A stretch of DNA of 64,000 nt from Stenotrophomonas maltophilia (GCF_002138415.1 NZ_CP015612.1:2272001-2336000), one strand, 5' to 3'. Shown: positions 26,108-36,481, counted from the stretch's first letter. Made by a program: numbers and translations. Notes: generated by a model from the letters alone, not told the origin.

Positions 26108-26995
26108 CTAGACCCGCAATGCCTCCAGCACCAGGCTGAACGCCGGGGAAGGCTGCCGCCTGCTCGGGTAATACAGGTGATAGCCGGGGAACAGCGGGCA
26201 CCAGTCCTCCAGCACCCGCACCAGACGGCCGCTTTCCAGATGGGGTGCCAGCTCATCAACGGGCAGATGTACCAGGCCCAGGCCGTCAAGCGCGGCATCG
26301 ACCATGTGCGGTGACGTGCTGAACACCAGCGGGCCATCCACGCGCACATTGATCTCGCGACCCTTTTTCTCGTACTCCCACACGTACAGTCCACCGCTTG
26401 TGGGCAGGCGGATGTTGATGCATCGGTGGCCGGTCAGATCACCTGGCATCTTCGGAATTCCGTGTGCAGCGAAGTAGCCCGGCGTCCCTGCGGTGGCCAT
26501 GCGCAGGCGTGGGCCGATGGGCAGGGCGACCATGTCCTTGTCGATGGATTCGCCAAGGCGAACACCGGCGTCGAAGCGGTCGGCAACGATGTCACGCAGT
26601 GCATAGCTGACGTCGAACTCGATGCGGATGTCCGGATAGCGGTGCAGCAGCGGCATCAGCTTGGGCAACAGCACCGTACGCAGCACGTGGTCGCCGCTGG
26701 TGATCCTGACCTGCCCGGCTGGCGTGTCCCTCAATGCGGTAAGAGCCTCCAGCTCCATTTCGATGTCGTCGAAGTGGTTGCCGATCGACTGCAGCAGGCG
26801 CTCGCCGGCGGTGGTCGGCGAAACGCTGCGCGTCGTGCGGGTCAGCAGCCGGATTCCCAGGCTCTCTTCCAGGGTCTTGATGGCCTGGCTCAGTGCGGAC
26901 GGGGTGACCCCCAGCACGCCCGCCGCGCGGGTGAAGCTGCCCTCCCGCGCTACGGTCACGAAAGCCAGCAGGTCATTGAAGTTGCGTCGCGCCAT
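26108..26995 (-). CDS. LysR-type transcriptional regulator
   Basis: A 295-residue regulator with an N-terminal winged helix (NDLLAFVTVAREGSFTRAAG, then SALSQAIKTLEESLG) and a periplasmic-binding-protein-like effector domain ending HLYYPSRRQPSPAF. It belongs to the subgroup that often controls a neighbouring efflux pump or reductase. It is divergent from the NepI-like/aldo-keto reductase operon; two inverted repeats lie between. I use the ATG at 26995; a GTG two codons earlier is possible. Confidence 0.92.
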   Translation of the reverse strand: MARRNFNDLLAFVTVAREGSFTRAAGVLGVTPSALSQAIKTLEESLGIRLLTRTTRSVSPTTAGERLLQSIGNHFDDIEMELEALTALRDTPAGQVRITSGDHVLRTVLLPKLMPLLHRYPDIRIEFDVSYALRDIVADRFDAGVRLGESIDKDMVALPIGPRLRMATAGTPGYFAAHGIPKMPGDLTGHRCINIRLPTSGGLYVWEYEKKGREINVRVDGPLVFSTSPHMVDAALDGLGLVHLPVDELAPHLESGRLVRVLEDWCPLFPGYHLYYPSRRQPSPAFSLVLEALRV

Positions 26996-27018
26996 GGGCA
27001 CAGTGTGTCACAGGAATT

Positions 27019-27035
27019 AATTAGCGCAACTAATT
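27019..27035. promoter_or_regulatory. Inverted repeat, candidate LysR site 1
   Basis: AATTAG and CTAATT form a perfect 6-bp inverted repeat with a five-base spacer (17 bp), fitting the T-N11-A LysR pattern. It lies 24 bases upstream of the LysR start codon in the divergent region. Confidence 0.55.
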
Positions 27036-27048
27036 GACCTATTCGCAA

Positions 27049-27064
27049 TTGATTATCTAATCAA
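27049..27064. promoter_or_regulatory. Inverted repeat, candidate LysR site 2
   Basis: TTGATTA and TAATCAA form a perfect 7-bp inverted repeat with a two-base spacer. It sits 14 bases after site 1 and overlaps a possible promoter for the efflux gene (TTGACC at 27034, TAATCA at 27058). Confidence 0.55.
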
Positions 27065-27163
27065 GTGCCCCTGCGTGGTCCAGACTGGCCCCCTCCCCCA
27101 CCACGGGAGCTCCGGCAGCCGGAGCTTTCCGCCGTCATCGCCCTTCTGGGCCTGGAAACCTTC

Positions 27164-28393
27164 ATGAGTTCACTCAATCTCCCCCCGACCGGGGCGAGCA
27201 CGGCCGCGCCTGTTCGCTCGGCATCCCCCAGGGAATGGGGCGCGGTGTTGGCCCTGTCACTCGGCGCCTTCGCGCTGGTCGCTTCCGAATTCATGCCGGT
27301 CAGCCTGCTGACGCCCATGGCCACCGACCTGCAGGTCAGTGAAGGCCAGGCAGGCCAGGCGATCGCGGTGTCCGGTGCATTTGCACTGGTCACCAGCCTG
27401 CTGGTCTCGCCACTGGCCGGGCAGCTGGACCGCAAATGGCTGCTGCTGGGCCTCACTGCCGCAATGATCCTCTCGGGAACGCTGGCGGCACTGGCGCCCA
27501 GCTTCCCGGTGTTCATGCTGGGCCGTGCGCTGATCGGCGTGGCCATCGGTGGCTTCTGGGCCATGTCGGCCGCCACCGCCATGCGCCTGGTTCCTTCCCA
27601 CCAGGTGCCCCGCGCACTGGCCATCGTCAACGGCGGCAACGCGCTTGCCACCGTCATTGCAGCGCCGATGGGCAGCTACTTCGGAGCCATCATCGGTTGG
27701 CGTGGCGCGTTCTTTTCGCTGGTGCCGGTGGCCGTCGTGGCCCTGCTGTGGAAGATCGCCGCGCTGCCATCGATGAAGGCGACCGCCGGGCGCGCGTCGT
27801 GGAATGTGTTCGCGCTGTTGAAGCGCCCACCGGTGGCGTGGGGCATGGTGGGCGTGAGCCTGTTCTTCATGGGCCAGTTTTCGCTGTTCACCTACCTGCG
27901 GCCGTTCGTGGAAGCCACGCTGCACGTATCGCCTTCGACGTTGTCGCTGTTGCTGCTGTTGATGGGTGCTGCGGGCCTGGCCGGCACGGTGTTGATCGAG
28001 CCCTTCGTGCACAAGGCACTCTTCCGCACACTGGGGCTGCTGCCCGCACTGATGGCCGTGGTGGCGGTGTGCATGATCCTGCTCGGCAACGCGCTGCCGA
28101 GGGTGGCGGTGTTGTTCGCCCTGTGGGGCCTGCTTGGCACGTCGGCGCCCGTGGCGTGGTGGTCGTGGCTGGCCCGCACCCTGCCCGATGACGGCGAGGC
28201 CGGCGGCGGCCTGATGGTGGCCGTGGTGCAGATGGCCATCGCCATCGGTGCGACCGTGGGCGGCCTGCTGCTGGACCACCAGGGCTACCGCGCCACGTTC
28301 TGGTTCAGCGCTGTCCTGCTGCTGGGCTCGGTGGTGACGTCTTGCATCGCTGCGCGCTCGGCGCAGCACCATCGCCTGCCTGTCCATTCCTGA
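27164..28393 (+). CDS. MFS efflux transporter, NepI/SotB-like
   Basis: A 409-residue, twelve-helix major facilitator transporter. The first helix pair contains VASEFMPVSLLTPMA, typical of the DHA1 group with the purine ribonucleoside exporter NepI, and later GRALIGVAIGGFWAMSAATAMRLVP also follows NepI closely (landmarks only). The substrate here is unproven. The start at 27164 has GGAAA upstream. It heads an operon with an aldo-keto reductase, a cupin and a hydrolase, divergent from the LysR gene. Confidence 0.87.
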   Translation: MSSLNLPPTGASTAAPVRSASPREWGAVLALSLGAFALVASEFMPVSLLTPMATDLQVSEGQAGQAIAVSGAFALVTSLLVSPLAGQLDRKWLLLGLTAAMILSGTLAALAPSFPVFMLGRALIGVAIGGFWAMSAATAMRLVPSHQVPRALAIVNGGNALATVIAAPMGSYFGAIIGWRGAFFSLVPVAVVALLWKIAALPSMKATAGRASWNVFALLKRPPVAWGMVGVSLFFMGQFSLFTYLRPFVEATLHVSPSTLSLLLLLMGAAGLAGTVLIEPFVHKALFRTLGLLPALMAVVAVCMILLGNALPRVAVLFALWGLLGTSAPVAWWSWLARTLPDDGEAGGGLMVAVVQMAIAIGATVGGLLLDHQGYRATFWFSAVLLLGSVVTSCIAARSAQHHRLPVHS

Positions 28394-28404
28394 AGGAGTC
28401 CCCC

Positions 28405-29391
28405 ATGCACTACACCTCTCTGGGCCGCTCGGGCCTGAAGATCAGCCGGCTGGGTCTTGGCACCATGAACTTCGGCGAGCTTGCCGACGAGCCGACCAGC
28501 TTCGCCATCATGGATGCCGCCGTGGATGCCGGCATCAACTTCTTCGACAGCGCCGACGTCTACGGCGGACCGCAGTCGCCGGACATGGCGCAGGGCTTCG
28601 GCCTCTCCGAAGAGATCATTGGGCGCTGGCTCAAGCGCAGTGGCAAGCGTGATGGTCTGGTACTGGCGACCAAGGTGTATCAGCCGATGGGGCTGGGCCC
28701 GAATGATCGCCGGCTGTCGGCGTACCACATCCGCCGCGCCTGCGAGGCCAGCCTGCGCCGACTGCAGACCGACCACATCGATCTGTACCAGATGCACCAT
28801 GTGGACCGGGCCACGCCATGGGAAGAAATCTGGCAGGCCATGGAACAGCTGATCCGCGAAGGCAAGATCACCTACGTGGGCAGCAGCAACTTTGCCGGCT
28901 GGGACATCGCCACCGCACAGGGCGTGGCCACCGCGCGGCACACCTTCGGCCTGGTGGCCGAGCAGAGCCTGTACAACCTGACCCAGCGCACGGTGGAGCT
29001 GGAAGTGATCCCGGCACTGCGCTACCACGGGCTCGGCCTGATCCCCTGGAGCCCGATCGGCATGGGCCTGCTGGGAGGGGTGCTGAAGAAGGTCACCAAT
29101 GGCCGACGCGCTACCCCGCACCTCCTGCAGCGTATCGAACAACTGCGCCCGCAGCTGGAAACGTATGAAGCGTTCTGCGATGAGCTGGGCGAGGCGCCCG
29201 CCGACGTGGCGCTGGCCTGGCTGCTGCACAACCCGGTGGTGACCACCGCGCTGAGCGGACCGCGCACGGTGGACCAGCTTTTGCAGAACCTGAAGGCCCC
29301 CGCCCTGAAGCTCTCAGATGCCTCACTGGCTCGACTGGATGCGATCTGGCCTGGCCCCGGTGGCGAGGCGCCCAATGCCTACGCCTGGTAA
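28405..29391 (+). CDS. Aldo/keto reductase
   Basis: A 328-residue NADPH-dependent (beta/alpha)8-barrel reductase. Catalytic tetrad candidates are D49 and Y53 in [10 protein letters not shown], the Lys in LVLATKVY and the His in [13 protein letters not shown]-binding residues fall in the [13 protein letters not shown] and SGPRTVDQL regions. It resembles the YajO/Gfo-type broad-specificity group. The substrate is unknown. It starts 11 bases after the transporter stop, with AAGGAG upstream. Confidence 0.9.
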   Translation: MHYTSLGRSGLKISRLGLGTMNFGELADEPTSFAIMDAAVDAGINFFDSADVYGGPQSPDMAQGFGLSEEIIGRWLKRSGKRDGLVLATKVYQPMGLGPNDRRLSAYHIRRACEASLRRLQTDHIDLYQMHHVDRATPWEEIWQAMEQLIREGKITYVGSSNFAGWDIATAQGVATARHTFGLVAEQSLYNLTQRTVELEVIPALRYHGLGLIPWSPIGMGLLGGVLKKVTNGRRATPHLLQRIEQLRPQLETYEAFCDELGEAPADVALAWLLHNPVVTTALSGPRTVDQLLQNLKAPALKLSDASLARLDAIWPGPGGEAPNAYAW

Positions 29392-29416
29392 TCCCCCAAC
29401 TCCTGGAGTACTCCCC

Positions 29417-29893
29417 ATGTCCATGCTTCTCGGCACGTTGATATCCATGGCCGCGCCTGCGACCGGCAGCGGCCCGGCCGGCGGCAATCTGAGCATAACG
29501 CCTGCTGGCATCGCATCGTCCGTGGCGGGCCCCGCTGACTACTTCACCGGCAACGTGCGTATCGATGGCGGCTTCCAACGCCCTGCGCCGGCCCGGGTTG
29601 GAGGTGCGACGGTCACCTTTGAGCCCGGCGCACGCACGGCCTGGCACACCCACCCGCTGGGCCAGACCCTCATCGTGACCGCGGGCGTGGGCTGGGTGCA
29701 GCAGTGGGGTCAGCCACGCCAGCAGATCCGTCCGGGGGACACCGTGTGGATCGCCCCGGGCGTGAAGCACTGGCATGGCGCAAGTGCCGCAGTGGCGATG
29801 ACCCACATCGCGATTGCCGAGGCGGTGGAGGGCAGCCCGGTGACGTGGCTGGAGAAGGTAAGCGACGAGCAGTATTCGGAGATGGGCGAATGA
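29417..29893 (+). CDS. Cupin-domain protein, mandelonitrile-lyase-like
   Basis: A 158-residue single-domain cupin. Metal ligands are in [13 protein letters not shown] (two His and Gln) and PGVKHWHG. It resembles small cupins related to the (R)-selective hydroxynitrile lyases, often paired with aldo-keto reductases. The N-terminal about 20 residues are hydrophobic but do not form a clear signal peptide. Its stop overlaps the next gene start by four bases. Confidence 0.85.
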   Translation: MSMLLGTLISMAAPATGSGPAGGNLSITPAGIASSVAGPADYFTGNVRIDGGFQRPAPARVGGATVTFEPGARTAWHTHPLGQTLIVTAGVGWVQQWGQPRQQIRPGDTVWIAPGVKHWHGASAAVAMTHIAIAEAVEGSPVTWLEKVSDEQYSEMGE

Positions 29894-30927
29894 AGAGGCT
29901 GCTGCTGTCTCTGGCTCTCGCCACCATCCCCTTCATTGCAGTTGGACAGGACATGACCCACGGCGCGGACAATTTCTATCGAAGCACCCAGCTCATCACT
30001 GAAAAGGTGCACTTCAGCAACCAGTACCACATGCAGATCGTCGGCAATCTGTACGTACCGAAGAATGGAAGGCCCGGCCACGCCCTGCCTGCCATCATCG
30101 TGGGCCATCCCATGGGGGCGGTGAAGGAGCAGAGTGCGGATCTCTATGCACAGAAGCTGGCTGAACAAGGCTTCGTGACCCTGGCTATCGACCAGTCATT
30201 CTGGGGTGAAAGTGCGGGCGAGCCGCGCAATGCGGTTGCGCCAGACATCTATGCCGAAGCCTTCAGCGCGGCGGTGGATTATCTGGGCACGCAGCCACGG
30301 GTGGATCGCGAACGGATCGGCGTGCTTGGCATCTGTGGCAGTGGCAGTTTCGTGATCAGTGCGGCCAAGATCGACCCGCGCATGAAAGCCATTGCTACCG
30401 TCAGCATGTACGACATGGGCGCTGCGAACCGCAGTGCCCTCAACCGCTCGCAGAGCATCGAGCAGCGCAAGGCCGTGATTGCTGCTGCCGCGCGCCAGCG
30501 TTGGGTCGAAGCCGAGGGCGGCGCCGCACAGTACACCTCCGGCACGGTGCATAGGCTTGAGGCAGATACTCATCCGATCCAGCGCGAGTTCTACGACTTC
30601 TACCGCACTTCGCGCGGCGAGTTCACGCCGGCCGGTTCATCACCGCAGCTCACCACCCACCCGACGCTGACCAGCAACGTGAAGTTCATGAACTTCTATC
30701 CGTTCAACGACATCGAGACCATCTCGCCGCGTCCGGTGCTGTTCATTTCGGGTGATCAGGCGCATTCAAAGGAATTCAGTGAGGAGGCCTACCGGCTGGC
30801 GGGACAGCCGAAGGAACTACTGTGGGTGAAGGGTGCAGGCCATGTGGATCTGTACGACCGCACCGATCTGATTCCGTTTGCAGCGCTGGGGGCGTTCTTC
30901 CGGAAGAGCCTGGACGGAAGCATGTGA
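29890..30927 (+). CDS. Secreted alpha/beta hydrolase, dienelactone-hydrolase-like
   Basis: A 345-residue protein with a signal peptide (about residues 1-20, ending IAVGQ). The nucleophile elbow reads GICGSG with Cys149 where most family members have Ser, as in dienelactone hydrolases; an Asp in FISGDQAH and His in [10 protein letters not shown] complete the triad. It is probably periplasmic. Similar proteins are often annotated as YcjY-like hydrolases. It is last in the LysR-controlled operon (ATGA overlap with the cupin gene). Confidence 0.85.
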   Translation: MKRLLLSLALATIPFIAVGQDMTHGADNFYRSTQLITEKVHFSNQYHMQIVGNLYVPKNGRPGHALPAIIVGHPMGAVKEQSADLYAQKLAEQGFVTLAIDQSFWGESAGEPRNAVAPDIYAEAFSAAVDYLGTQPRVDRERIGVLGICGSGSFVISAAKIDPRMKAIATVSMYDMGAANRSALNRSQSIEQRKAVIAAAARQRWVEAEGGAAQYTSGTVHRLEADTHPIQREFYDFYRTSRGEFTPAGSSPQLTTHPTLTSNVKFMNFYPFNDIETISPRPVLFISGDQAHSKEFSEEAYRLAGQPKELLWVKGAGHVDLYDRTDLIPFAALGAFFRKSLDGSM

Positions 30928-30948
30928 CAGGCCGACGTCCCCCTGCCC

Positions 30949-32832
30949 TCACCCTGTCCGAAGCATCGCCACCAGCAACCCCATCAGGGTGCTCCCCGCC
31001 ACCAGGCTCAGCCATGCCCTCCCAACACTGCGGGCACTGAAGACGCCCGCAGCAACGGCAATGAACAGCACGAACCCCAGCAGTGAACTGGCCAGGACTG
31101 AAACGGACGTTCTTACCCCCGCCAGCGCGGGCAACAACAACGCCAGTGCGGTGGTGGTAACGGCGGTGAACACGTAGCCGCCCAGCGAGGCGGCCAGTAC
31201 ACGGCTCGCCACCTGCCAGCGATAGGCCAGTTCCCGCCCGGCCGGAGGCTTGGCCGTGCGCGCCGCCTCCGGCGCCCGTGGCCAGCGGCGCTGCAGCATC
31301 AGGGCCATTCTCGCCAGCATCAATCCGAATGCCAGTGCGACCAGCTCCACGCCGGCCTGCTGCCACGCGCCCCGCTGCAGATACATCAGAAGCCCCTGCC
31401 CGGTGGTTGCCATGTTCACCAGCGGCAGTGCCAGGCACAGTGCTGCGGCCAGCCACAGCTGCTCGATCCATGCCAAGCGAGGTGGGCGCCAAAGCGCGTG
31501 CACCACCGAAGCCGCGCAGGCAGCAAGAAAGATGCGTATTTCCCACGCGCTGCGATCGCTCATTTCCAGTGGCAGCAACCGATTGCCATACAGGTAGACG
31601 ATGCTTGCCAGCGCCACCCCGGCCAACGATGCGACGTTGAACGCTTCCACGCAGCGATAGATGCCCGCCGTGGCCGCGCCGAACTCATGCTCGCTGCGCT
31701 TGCGCCGCTTGATGGAGAACAGCAGCGTTCCAATGGCGATCATCGCCGTGCCGAGCAGGCCGCTGATGAAGTACAGCCACTTCATCGGCCAGCCGCCGAA
31801 GTCGGCCTTGTGCAGTGCTTCGATGGTTTCGTGCACCTGTACGGCGCCAATGGCATGCGGGTGTGCGCCATGCTGTTGCAGCAGCGTGCCGCTGGCAGCA
31901 TCGAACGCCACCCGGCTGGCCTCGGTCAGCAGATGCCTGTCTGCACCACGCTCGGGCTTGCGGCCGATCACCTCCACCACGCTGTGCACGGTGCCGGGCG
32001 CCTGGATCACGATCAGTGCTGGCGGCTGTCCGCTGATGGCCTGCGCGCGTGCCAGTAGCTGCTGCAGGTCCGGCAGTCGCGCGGTGGATACCAGGATGCC
32101 TGGCGGAGCCGGCTGCGCAGGCGCCAGCTCGGCTTCGTAGCGCGCATAGGCGTCATCGGCATCGCCATAGGCTGCATGCACCGGCCACGGCAGATAGCTG
32201 CTATAGAAGAAGGTCAGCCCGGTGTAGCCGATCATGAACAGGAACGGCAGGGTCAGCACGGCACTCAGGTTGTGCGCATCCAGCCAGCTGCGCTGTCCCT
32301 TGCCCGGGCGGAAGGTGAAGAAGTCCTTGAAGATGCGTTTATGCACCACCACGCCGGACACCAGCGCCAGCAGCATGCAGGCCGTGATCCAGCCCACCAG
32401 CCAGTAGCCGGCCATGCCGCCGTGCAGGGTGTAGTGGAAGGACATGAAGTGGCGCCCGCCTTCGGTTTCCCGAAGACGAGGTGGAGGCTGTGGCATGCCG
32501 GTGCCGGCATCCACCCAGCGTTCGTGCCCCGTGCCGTCGCCATCCTCCCATGACAGCTCCAGCGGCCAGCCCTGCTGGACAGGCCAACGGATCTGCCATT
32601 CCCGGGCATCGGCGGCGTTTGCAGCCAGCCAGTGCTGCGCACGTACCGCCTGCATTCCCGTGTCCACCGCCGGCGAGGAGACCGGCACGGAGCCGGCCTC
32701 CATCCATCGCGTGATCGGCTCACGGAACACGCTGAGCGTGCCGGTCAGGAAGATCGCGCACAGCAGCCAGCCACAGGTAAGGCCGCACCAGGTGTGCAGC
32801 CACGACATGCTCTGCCGGAAGCCCGCTTTCAT
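30949..32832 (-). CDS. PepSY-domain membrane protein fused to DUF3649
   Basis: A 627-residue inner-membrane protein. The N-terminal about 400 residues are a PepSY-associated helix protein (HTWCGLTCGWLLCAIFLTG, FHYTLHGGMAG, LDAHNLSAVLTLPFLFMIGYTG as landmarks), thought to reduce or release iron from siderophores in the periplasm. The last about 90 residues (RWQVASRVLAASLGGYVF onward) match the small DUF3649 protein that is usually a separate gene in such loci. A middle membrane segment resembles DUF3325-type helices. It lies 46 bases downstream of the siderophore receptor gene. Confidence 0.85.
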   Translation of the reverse strand: MKAGFRQSMSWLHTWCGLTCGWLLCAIFLTGTLSVFREPITRWMEAGSVPVSSPAVDTGMQAVRAQHWLAANAADAREWQIRWPVQQGWPLELSWEDGDGTGHERWVDAGTGMPQPPPRLRETEGGRHFMSFHYTLHGGMAGYWLVGWITACMLLALVSGVVVHKRIFKDFFTFRPGKGQRSWLDAHNLSAVLTLPFLFMIGYTGLTFFYSSYLPWPVHAAYGDADDAYARYEAELAPAQPAPPGILVSTARLPDLQQLLARAQAISGQPPALIVIQAPGTVHSVVEVIGRKPERGADRHLLTEASRVAFDAASGTLLQQHGAHPHAIGAVQVHETIEALHKADFGGWPMKWLYFISGLLGTAMIAIGTLLFSIKRRKRSEHEFGAATAGIYRCVEAFNVASLAGVALASIVYLYGNRLLPLEMSDRSAWEIRIFLAACAASVVHALWRPPRLAWIEQLWLAAALCLALPLVNMATTGQGLLMYLQRGAWQQAGVELVALAFGLMLARMALMLQRRWPRAPEAARTAKPPAGRELAYRWQVASRVLAASLGGYVFTAVTTTALALLLPALAGVRTSVSVLASSLLGFVLFIAVAAGVFSARSVGRAWLSLVAGSTLMGLLVAMLRTG

Positions 32833-32878
32833 GCCTGCCCCGTAGCGGGCAGGTCGTTGCCCCGCCGGTTGCGGAAGA

Positions 32879-35344
32879 TCACAGCGAGCCGCGCAGCGTC
32901 AGCATCACATTGCGGGGTTCGCCAAAGAAGTTGCCGCGGCGGATCTGGCTGATCATCGCGTAGTAGCGGGTGTCGAACAGGTTGGCCACGTTGACGCCTA
33001 CGCTCCAGCGCGGATTGATCCGGTAGCCGGCCCGCAGGTCCCACACGGCACGTCCCGCTGCGCCCATGCGCCAGTCCGGGTCGTCGTAGGCCGGATAGGA
33101 ATAGCTGCTCTGTGCCGATACACCACCGCCCACGGAGAACGCGTTCCACTTGCCGGGCAGCTGGTAGGACGTCGACAGGCGCAGCAGGTGGCGGGGCGTC
33201 TCTGCGCTGATGGTCGCGCCCTCATCGTCGCGGCTGGTGACGTGGGTATAGCCGGCCATCATCTGCCAGCCCGGTGCCAGTTCGCCGCTGGCCTCCAGCT
33301 CAAAGCCCTTGCTGCGCAGCTTGCCGCCATTGCGGTAGCAATCGGACGACGCCAGCGAGCCACGGCAGCTGCCCGGGTCGGATTCGTCCACCACGGCGTT
33401 GCCGGTCTTGCGGATGGAGAACACCGCAGCGGAGAGGTTCAGGCGGCCATCGTTCAATTCACCCTTCACGCCCAGCTCGTAGTTGGCGCCGATGGCCGGA
33501 TCCAGCACCGCGCCGGACGCGGTGACGTACGAGCTCTGTGGCTGGAAGGTATCGGCGTAGCTGGCATAGACCGACCATTGCGGGCCCAGGTCGTAGACGA
33601 GGCCGGCGTACGGGGTGAATTCGTGTTTCTGTTCGTAGTCGCGGCTCTTGGCGCCAGTGAAGCCATCGCTGGACTGGTACTTCACCCAGCTCAGCCGGCC
33701 ACCCAGCGTAAGGTGCAGCGGCTCTGCCAGCTGCAGGCGCAGGTTGCTGTACACGCCGCTCTGCTGGGCGCGGGCGTTTTCTGACCAGTCCCAGGCTGGT
33801 TGGAGCGGCTGCGCAATGGCGCTGTGGTCGGGTGCGTAGACATCGATCGGCACGTCGATGGCCAGGTCGGCCGAACTCTGACGGGTACGCTGGCGCGACC
33901 ACATCGCGCCCAGCAGCAGCTGATGGCTGCGGCCGAACGCCTCGAAACTGCCGGTGGTGTGCAGGTCGATGCCATCACTGCGCACGCGCGAGCGGTTGAA
34001 ATAGATGTCATAGAAGCGCGAACCGATGCCGGTGGCGCGGTCCACTCCGCCCAGCGGAACCGCGACACGCTGGTCCAGGTCCGACTCGGTGCGGTTCACC
34101 GACAGGCGTGCCTTCCAGCGTTCGTTGAAGCGGTGCTCCGCCTCTGCGAAGGCTTCGTCGACGGAGCCTTCCTGTCGGTTCCAGTCCTGGATGAGCGCGG
34201 TGGAACGCTTGATGTCCAGCGCACCACCATCGGTGTAGCGCGGCAGGCCGAACAGCCAGTAGCCGTCGGTGTCACTGGCCTGATGGCGCAGGCCAAAGGT
34301 CAGCGTGGTGTCCGCACCCAGGTCGGCGTCGATCACTCCATAGGCCACCGGCGTCTTCGATGAGGTGCCCCGCTGGAAGTAGTCGCGGTCCTGGTAGGCG
34401 GCGACCAGTCGGCCGCGCACGCTGCCGGCGGCATTGAGCGGACCACCGCCATCCACCTCGACGCGGTAGTTGTCCCACGATCCCACGGTGGCCGCCAGAT
34501 CGAGATGGGCCTGGTCGCGCGGACGCTTGCGCACCATGTTGATCGCCCCGCTGGGGTCGGCCGCGCCCAGCATCATGCCACCGGCACCGCGCAGCACTTC
34601 AACCCGCTCCAGCACGGCGGTGTCGATCGGCAGCCAGCCCACGGGGGCATAGACGATGCCGGCCACGCCATCGACCAGATAGTTGCTGTCGTCCACGGTG
34701 AAGCTGCGGATCGAGAACTTGTGGTTGCCGAAGTTGCGGGCGGTCTTGGTCACGCCCGTGGTCTGCGCCAGCGCCTCATCCAGCGTGGTGAGGTTGCGGT
34801 CGTCCAGCTGCTGGCGGGTGATCACGCTGACCGATTGCGGGGTCTGGCGGATGCTCTGCCCCAGCTTGCCCAGGCTCAGCTCACGTGCTGTGTAAGCGCC
34901 GTCGCTTGGTGCATTGGCGGTCACGTTCACCGTCTGCAGGGTGGTCTGGGTATCCTTGCCGCGCGCCGGTGCTGCTGCTTCCTGCGCCAGTGTGTACACA
35001 CCCGGACGGGTGGCGTTGACACGCACCCCACTGCCCTCCAACAGCCGCGCCAGTGCTTCCTGCGGCGTGTAGCTGCCGGTCAGGGCCGGCGCGCGACGGC
35101 CCGCCACCGCTGATTCGCTGAACAGCACCTGCTGCCGGGACTGCTCGGAAAAGCGGCGCAGTGCGGCATCCAGCGGTTGCGCCGGAATATTGAACTGCGC
35201 GCGCGCAGCCGGCTGCGCCTGTGCGATGGCAGGCGCTGCCAGCGCGCTGGAAATGCACAGTGCCAGCAAAGGCAGCCGCTTGGCGTGTACCCCCGTAGAG
35301 AACGCGCCAGCAACAAGTGCGCGCTTGATCTTCATGTACCCCAT
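32879..35344 (-). CDS. TonB-dependent siderophore receptor with STN domain
   Basis: An 821-residue outer-membrane receptor. After the signal peptide comes an STN signalling domain (about residues 48-115, FNIPAQPLDAALRRFSEQSR), then a plug (LGKLGQSIRQTPQSVSVITRQQL) and a 22-strand barrel ending in LTLRGSL. The STN domain passes a binding signal to FecR, matching the FecR and sigma genes directly upstream. The siderophore is probably ferric hydroxamate or catecholate, but this cannot be fixed. The start at 35344 has GGAG six bases upstream. Confidence 0.93.
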   Translation of the reverse strand: MGYMKIKRALVAGAFSTGVHAKRLPLLALCISSALAAPAIAQAQPAARAQFNIPAQPLDAALRRFSEQSRQQVLFSESAVAGRRAPALTGSYTPQEALARLLEGSGVRVNATRPGVYTLAQEAAAPARGKDTQTTLQTVNVTANAPSDGAYTARELSLGKLGQSIRQTPQSVSVITRQQLDDRNLTTLDEALAQTTGVTKTARNFGNHKFSIRSFTVDDSNYLVDGVAGIVYAPVGWLPIDTAVLERVEVLRGAGGMMLGAADPSGAINMVRKRPRDQAHLDLAATVGSWDNYRVEVDGGGPLNAAGSVRGRLVAAYQDRDYFQRGTSSKTPVAYGVIDADLGADTTLTFGLRHQASDTDGYWLFGLPRYTDGGALDIKRSTALIQDWNRQEGSVDEAFAEAEHRFNERWKARLSVNRTESDLDQRVAVPLGGVDRATGIGSRFYDIYFNRSRVRSDGIDLHTTGSFEAFGRSHQLLLGAMWSRQRTRQSSADLAIDVPIDVYAPDHSAIAQPLQPAWDWSENARAQQSGVYSNLRLQLAEPLHLTLGGRLSWVKYQSSDGFTGAKSRDYEQKHEFTPYAGLVYDLGPQWSVYASYADTFQPQSSYVTASGAVLDPAIGANYELGVKGELNDGRLNLSAAVFSIRKTGNAVVDESDPGSCRGSLASSDCYRNGGKLRSKGFELEASGELAPGWQMMAGYTHVTSRDDEGATISAETPRHLLRLSTSYQLPGKWNAFSVGGGVSAQSSYSYPAYDDPDWRMGAAGRAVWDLRAGYRINPRWSVGVNVANLFDTRYYAMISQIRRGNFFGEPRNVMLTLRGSL

Positions 35345-35443
35345 TACCGCTCCATCATGCTTGGCCGCTACTGGCCTCACTGGGGTAAACGGAAAATGGC
35401 GGTGGGGTGGGAACCCGCGCCGGAAGAAATTTTCGTTCCGGCG

Positions 35444-36481
35444 TCAGCGGGTGACAGGCCGTTCGTCGATGCGATAGCCGCCCTGGGCAGTGCGGGTCAC
35501 CTGCACGGGCAACAGGTCCGGCAGCGCTTCCAGGAAGGTGGCCGGGGCATCGGTGGCTGCGTAGCCGGAGACCGGCAGGAACTTCAGCCCTGGCTGGCCC
35601 AGCGTGACGGGATGGCCCAGATACTGCCCGACCTCCTGCGCTACTTCGTCCAGCGGGGTGCGCCGGAACACCAGGCGCCCGTTGCGCCAGCCGCCAATGC
35701 TGTCTGCACTTGCGGCGATGGGGCGATAAGCAGCGGTGAGCGTGGTAACGGCCAGGCCCTGTTCGGCGTGCAGGTTGACCGGCGAGGCACCTTCGGCGCG
35801 ATCCGGCTGCACCCGCACGTGCCCATGCAGCACCTTGACCACCACTTCACCCGGCCCATTGCGCACATTGAAGGCCGTGCCGACCACCGTCACCCGGCTA
35901 CGCTGGGCATCCACGGTGAAGGGACGGTCGGCCGCCGGGGCGACCTCGAAGAACGCCTCGCCCTGGCTGAGCACTACTTCGCGGCGGGATCGATAGAAAT
36001 GCACGGCCAGCGTGCTGCGTGCATTGAGCGAAATCCGAGAGCCGTCCGGCAATTGCAGATCACGTATCTCGCCCGCACCGGTAGCCACGTCCTGTACGTA
36101 ACTGGGCGCGGTATACCAGCCGTAGCCGACATACCCCAAGGCCAGCATTGCCACGGCCGCAGCCGCCGCAACGCGTGGCAGGCGCCACGACCGTGTGTGC
36201 CGCGCCGCCCTGCCCCGCCGTTGAATGGCAGGTACTGCTGGGGTGATCACCGCATGCGCGTCCGAGGCCAGCACGGGGCGCGGCAGCTGGCCGAGGTCGT
36301 GCCAGGTTCTGGCCACGTCGGCGAATGCCTGCTGATGCGCTTCGCTCTCGGCCAGCCAGTGCTGCAGGGCCGCCTCATCCTTCGGTTGCCAATCCCCATC
36401 CTGCCGCCGCACCAGCCATGCGGCGGCCGCCTCATGCAGGGCAAACGGGTCAGAACCTGCGGCAGAAGGGAGATCGGTCAT
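35444..36481 (-). CDS. FecR-type anti-sigma regulator
   Basis: A 345-residue inner-membrane protein. An N-terminal cytosolic FecR domain (EAAAAWLVRRQDGDW) is followed by one membrane helix (about residues 103-122) and a periplasmic FecR domain with LQLPDGSRISLNARS and GEAFFEVA. It passes the signal from the STN receptor to the ECF sigma factor. The start overlaps the sigma gene stop by four bases. Confidence 0.93.
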   Translation of the reverse strand: MTDLPSAAGSDPFALHEAAAAWLVRRQDGDWQPKDEAALQHWLAESEAHQQAFADVARTWHDLGQLPRPVLASDAHAVITPAVPAIQRRGRAARHTRSWRLPRVAAAAAVAMLALGYVGYGWYTAPSYVQDVATGAGEIRDLQLPDGSRISLNARSTLAVHFYRSRREVVLSQGEAFFEVAPAADRPFTVDAQRSRVTVVGTAFNVRNGPGEVVVKVLHGHVRVQPDRAEGASPVNLHAEQGLAVTTLTAAYRPIAASADSIGGWRNGRLVFRRTPLDEVAQEVGQYLGHPVTLGQPGLKFLPVSGYAATDAPATFLEALPDLLPVQVTRTAQGGYRIDERPVTR

